Source: an uncultured Flavobacteriales bacterium
GTDB lineage: Bacteria > Bacteroidota > Bacteroidia > Flavobacteriales > BACL11
Length of the DNA stretch: 10,209 bases
Assembly: GCA_913047525.1 (NCBI GenBank)
Contig: CAJWUS010000037.1
Span: 1-10,209 of the forward strand
Direction: 5' to 3'
Both the position numbers and the translations under genes were made by a program. This document shows positions 7,428 through 10,209 of this stretch, one piece after another (the stretch's first letter is position 1; each line of letters begins with the position of its first letter). The notes below the pieces were generated by a model. That model saw nothing but the letters and a program-made list of their open reading frames with translations, was not told where the DNA came from and ran no database searches.

Positions 7428-8684
7428 ATGCAAATTCAAAAATTATATGCTCTCTTTCAGAAACATCCCAGAATCTGTACAGATACAAGAAAAATTGTAA
7501 ACGGAAGTATCTTCTTTGCTTTAAAAGGAAAAAATCTTAATGGAAATATCTTTGCCGAAAAAGCAATAGCTGATGGATGTGCTTTTGCAATAATTAACGA
7601 AAAGCAATTTGCTATAAATGATAAATTTATTCTAGTAGAGGATGTTTTACAATGCCTACAAGAACTTGCTAAATACCATAGAGAACAACTAAGAATCCCA
7701 GTAATAGCAATAACCGGCACAAACGGAAAAACAACAACAAAAGAGTTGATTAGTGCAGTATTAAGTAAAGAACTATATGTAGCTGCAACTAAGGGAAATT
7801 TAAACAATCATATTGGTGTTCCTTTAACATTGCTCAGCATAAAACAAGAGGATGAAATAGCCATTATTGAAATGGGGGCAAATCATGAAGGAGAGATTGC
7901 TTTTCTGTGCGATATTGCACAACCAAATTTTGGAGTAATCACCAATATAGGAAAAGCACATCTGGAGGGTTTTGGTAGTTTTGAAGGTGTAATTAGAGCA
8001 AAATCAGAATTGTATAATTATATCCAAAAAAATGTAGGTACATTATTTGTAAATAGTGAAGCGGAACTACTTTTAGAATTAGCAAATAATATTAGTAAAA
8101 CTACTTATGGAAAAAATGGAGATTGTAAAGGTGATATCTCCGAAAACACTCCTTTTATTAGTATGATATTTCAGGATGAAGAAATTCAAAGCAAACTCAT
8201 TGGCGACTATCAGTTTTACAACATTATGCTTGCTGTTTGTATTGGAAAACACTTTGGAGTTAGCATAAATAATATTAAACTAGCCATTGAAGATTATACC
8301 CCAACTAATAATCGTTCTCAGATTATAAAGACTAAAATTAACACTTTGATTTTGGACGCCTATAATGCAAATCCTTCAAGTATGAGTGCAATGTTATATT
8401 CTTTTTCAAAGCAAAATTACCAAAACAAACTTTGTATTTTGGGTGATATGCTCGAAATGGGAAAATCCTCTTTAGAAGAACATCAAGCAATTATTAATTT
8501 GGCTGAGGAACTAAAATTAGAATGTATTTTTATTGGAACAGAATTTGCTAAAGTTCATAAGCAAGCATACAATAACACAGATAAATTCTCAGAATCTTTA
8601 ATAGAAAGACCTATTAAAAACAAAACAATTCTTTTGAAAGGATCTAGAGGAATTGCACTTGAAAAATTAGCTGAACTGCTTTAG
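7428..8684 (+). CDS. murF: MurF, UDP-N-acetylmuramoyl-tripeptide--D-alanyl-D-alanine ligase
   Basis: This 418-residue cytoplasmic ATP-dependent ligase adds D-Ala-D-Ala to UDP-MurNAc-tripeptide, the last cytoplasmic step in making the peptidoglycan pentapeptide. The N-terminal substrate-binding domain (about 1-88) contains TDTRKIVNGSIFFALKG (18-34). The central Mur domain has the P-loop ITGTNGKTTTKELI (95-108, Lys101), NLNNHIGVPLTLL (124-136), the IIEMGANHEGEI segment (146-157) and AKSELY (191-196), whose Lys192 is the expected carbamylated lysine. The C-terminal domain shows ILDAYNANPSSM (308-319), LGDMLEMG (338-345) and LLKGSRGIALEKL (402-414). At 418 residues it is slightly shorter than the roughly 450 of proteobacterial MurF and normal for this phylum. 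All key motifs are intact. The ATG at 7428 is the first in frame and the upstream DNA is A-rich without a Shine-Dalgarno sequence. The gene is insulated from gldJ by a terminator. Its TAG stop overlaps the stop of the convergent wzz-type gene by 4 bases. Confidence 0.96.
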   Translation: MQIQKLYALFQKHPRICTDTRKIVNGSIFFALKGKNLNGNIFAEKAIADGCAFAIINEKQFAINDKFILVEDVLQCLQELAKYHREQLRIPVIAITGTNGKTTTKELISAVLSKELYVAATKGNLNNHIGVPLTLLSIKQEDEIAIIEMGANHEGEIAFLCDIAQPNFGVITNIGKAHLEGFGSFEGVIRAKSELYNYIQKNVGTLFVNSEAELLLELANNISKTTYGKNGDCKGDISENTPFISMIFQDEEIQSKLIGDYQFYNIMLAVCIGKHFGVSINNIKLAIEDYTPTNNRSQIIKTKINTLILDAYNANPSSMSAMLYSFSKQNYQNKLCILGDMLEMGKSSLEEHQAIINLAEELKLECIFIGTEFAKVHKQAYNNTDKFSESLIERPIKNKTILLKGSRGIALEKLAELL

Positions 8685-9727
8685 TTTTCTTCTAAAGCGT
8701 CTCTGAACAATTTCCTAAATACAAAGAAACACACAGCTAAAAAACCACCTAAAAAACCACCTAAGATCCCTGCTGCTTTGGATATCTTTTCTTCTTCCAG
8801 AGGTAAGATGGGTTTGTCTATTATATTAATAATTGGCGTTTTATTTAGCAAAGTCATTTTAGAAATTTCTAAATTTTTTATTATTTCTAAATACATGGTA
8901 TTTAACACCTCCACTTCTCGCATTAATTGTAGTTCTTTTAGCCTTCCTGAAGCTTTTATAATTCTTTGGTTTATATCCTTAATTTGAGCAAACTCTTGTT
9001 CGGCTTTCTTTAATTCTACAAAAACAGAATCAGCACGATCTTGTATGAAATCTAGTGTATTTCTTGCTTGTTTAGTTTGATGCTTAATATACATTTTGCT
9101 CATCTCATCAATTAAGACTTCTGTAAATTGTTTTGCAAAACGCTCATCAACCGAAATATAGGAAAGCGTAATAATATTTGCTTCTTCATCTTGAATTTCA
9201 ACGGTTAATTTGTCTTCTGTAATATGTTGCCAAATATTTCCCAAAATACTATCGTGTTCTAAAGTATGCAGGTCATTATAATTTACTCCATTAAACTCAT
9301 CCAACTTTTCCCAGCCCGCTCTAATTTTGTTAAATGTAAGATAATGTTCAACCATTAAATCTTTTTTTCCATTAATGCTTTCACTTCTTAAAAGTGTGGC
9401 CTCTACCACACCTCTAGATTTTAACAATTGCATGATGTTTTCCTGAGAAAAAGTAGAACTAGAAGCAGAACCTAAATCAAAACCAAACTGAGATGCAACT
9501 CCTGAAAGCGAGCCTAAAGATGGGTTGCCACTTGACGCATTTTCAACAACAAAAGTAAGATCTGCCTTATATTCTGTAGCAGAAATAAAAGAAATTAGAA
9601 TACCAAAAACAAAAAATAAAAAGGAGAATAGAATGATCTTTACTTTTTTATTCCAAAGCTCAGTCTTATACTCTGATAATTTTATCAGAATATCTTTCAA
9701 TTGTATTTCGTCATTATATCGCTCCAT
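8681..9727 (-). CDS. Wzz-family polysaccharide chain-length determinant / co-polymerase
   Basis: This 348-residue protein has the topology of an inner-membrane polysaccharide co-polymerase: a short cytoplasmic N-terminus (EIQLKDILIKLSEYKTELW), a first membrane helix at about 30-50, a large periplasmic region (51-315) and a second membrane helix at about 318-338, then a basic cytoplasmic end (RKLFRDALEEN). The periplasmic part starts with EYKADLTFVVEN and holds a coiled-coil-prone stretch at about 208-290. A proline-containing segment, DKPILPLEEEKISKAAG (304-320), precedes the second helix as in Wzz/GumC-type proteins. No C-terminal tyrosine-kinase domain (Walker A) is present. Such proteins set O-antigen, capsule or exopolysaccharide chain length together with the Wzy polymerase and the Wza exporter. 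The ATG at 9727 overlaps the upstream Wza-type stop by one base (TAATG), pointing to translational coupling. The stop TAA at 8681-8683 lies inside the overlap with murF. The substrate polysaccharide cannot be told from here. Confidence 0.88.
   Translation of the reverse strand: MERYNDEIQLKDILIKLSEYKTELWNKKVKIILFSFLFFVFGILISFISATEYKADLTFVVENASSGNPSLGSLSGVASQFGFDLGSASSSTFSQENIMQLLKSRGVVEATLLRSESINGKKDLMVEHYLTFNKIRAGWEKLDEFNGVNYNDLHTLEHDSILGNIWQHITEDKLTVEIQDEEANIITLSYISVDERFAKQFTEVLIDEMSKMYIKHQTKQARNTLDFIQDRADSVFVELKKAEQEFAQIKDINQRIIKASGRLKELQLMREVEVLNTMYLEIIKNLEISKMTLLNKTPIINIIDKPILPLEEEKISKAAGILGGFLGGFLAVCFFVFRKLFRDALEEN
8739..8762. repeat. 12-bp perfect tandem duplication inside the wzz-type gene
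   Basis: AAAAAACCACCT occurs twice in a row on the plus strand. It is in frame and encodes GGFL-GGFL (residues 323-330) in the second membrane helix of the Wzz-type protein. The A6 runs and direct repeat could allow slippage that would change the helix by four residues without a frameshift. It may also be simple glycine-rich helix packing. Confidence 0.7.
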
Positions 9728-10209
9728 TATTCTGCATTTACTCTATCAATCAGTAACCATAGCGTCATAACTGCTGTTACTTTTAACATAGCATTCTCAA
9801 TTTGTTTGTTCCAATCCACAGGAGTCTCATGAACTTTATTCTCTTTCACTACTTTATTAGAAACAATTATGGTAGATCCTTTTTTGATTCTTGGCGAAAT
9901 GGTAAATAATCCAAAATTCATAGACTTTTTAGCTATTCCATTAGGATAAACTACAACAGTATTACTTCTTTTGTTTTCCTTAGTAAAGCCTCCCGCAAAA
10001 TTGTTAACATAATAATTCGCTCTTTTTCGTTTAAAATGAGGTGCACTAATGGAATTCCCTTCCAGATTCATTAATTCACCTGTAATATGGACAACATCCA
10101 TAGTTTTAGGGACATTAATACTATCGCCTTCTACTAAAACAATGTTATGTTTTGAAGTTTTGGAATCCAATGCTTTTTCTAAATCTAGATAAACCCCGTC
10201 ATAAGCATA
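9727..10209 (-). CDS. Wza/OPX-type polysaccharide export protein with SLBB domain, partial (5' end beyond the right edge)
   Basis: The frame is open from the right edge to TAA at 9727-9729, giving the last 160 residues. It has no true start here: an in-frame TTG at 10170 could be taken as one, but 13 upstream codons (YAYDGVYLDLEKA) continue in frame to the edge and fit the domain. The visible part has LVEGDSINVPK (25-35), then VVHITGEL opening an SLBB-type beta-grasp domain at about 39-118. Next come NYYVNNFAGGF (65-75), VVVYPNGIAKKS (85-96) and ISPRIKKGSTIIV (104-116). A C-terminal hydrophobic helix (about 140-155, MLKVTAVMTLWLLI) probably sits in the outer membrane. OPX proteins form the outer-membrane or periplasmic channel through which capsule or exopolysaccharide leaves the cell. 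The next gene encodes its usual Wzz-type partner, and the two coding regions overlap by one base, so they form one operon whose upstream part lies outside the window. Confidence 0.88.
   Translation of the reverse strand, partial: YAYDGVYLDLEKALDSKTSKHNIVLVEGDSINVPKTMDVVHITGELMNLEGNSISAPHFKRKRANYYVNNFAGGFTKENKRSNTVVVYPNGIAKKSMNFGLFTISPRIKKGSTIIVSNKVVKENKVHETPVDWNKQIENAMLKVTAVMTLWLLIDRVNAE

Noticed and set aside
7457..7807. 116-codon open frame on the minus strand inside murF
   Set aside because: It lies opposite the MurF N-terminal domain and P-loop; its hydrophobic runs are explained by the reverse complement of conserved murF codons.
9525..9770. 81-codon plus-strand open frame across the wzz start
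   Set aside because: It is antisense to the Wzz-type first membrane helix and the wza-wzz junction; composition follows from the opposite strand.
10168..10170. TTG as the start of the Wza-type gene
   Set aside because: The frame continues upstream to the window edge with protein-like sequence, and the visible part is only the C-terminal portion of an OPX protein, so the true start lies outside.

Overview
The window is AT-rich chromosomal DNA from a member of the Bacteroidota, most likely a Flavobacteriia-type bacterium. It carries core genes of the type IX secretion system (T9SS) and gliding machinery (PorV, PorU, a PorP/SprF-family protein and GldJ). One promoter element matches the Bacteroidetes TAnnTTTG consensus, and most starts lack a strong Shine-Dalgarno sequence. 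I would not assign a genus from this sequence.

Layout. The left part (1-4501) lies on the minus strand and reads porU then porV; porV is cut by the left edge, so its last codons are missing. A 179-bp divergent intergenic region (4502-4680) separates this from a plus-strand pair: a PorP/SprF-family outer-membrane protein gene (4681-5673) and gldJ (5705-7339), 31 bp apart. A perfect hairpin with a T-tract (7377-7405) ends that unit. Next is murF (7428-8684), the peptidoglycan MurNAc-tripeptide:D-Ala-D-Ala ligase. The right end (8681-10209) returns to the minus strand with a polysaccharide-export pair: a Wza/OPX-type SLBB protein whose 5' part lies beyond the right edge, and a Wzz-type chain-length/co-polymerase protein. 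These two overlap by one base. The wzz stop overlaps the murF stop tail to tail by 4 bp.

How the genes fit together. In the T9SS, proteins with a C-terminal sorting domain cross the outer membrane, are received by the PorV barrel and are processed and surface-attached by the PorU gingipain-like sortase. GldJ is an outer-membrane lipoprotein with a formylglycine-generating-enzyme (FGE)-like fold, needed for gliding and secretion in Flavobacterium. PorP/SprF proteins are outer-membrane partners of the machinery or of particular cargo. The porV-porU / gldJ-murF neighbourhood resembles the one I recall from Flavobacterium; the extra element here is the PorP/SprF gene at the head of the gldJ unit. 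The Wza/Wzz pair belongs to surface-polysaccharide export. A link to the LPS that anchors T9SS cargo is possible but not shown by the sequence.

I see no tRNA, rRNA, CRISPR array, insertion sequence or phage gene. This is mostly a conserved core region. The points worth a second look are the gene arrangement, the compact regulatory DNA between porU and porP, the large insertions and missing catalytic cysteines in GldJ, and the overlapping gene ends around murF/wzz/wza.
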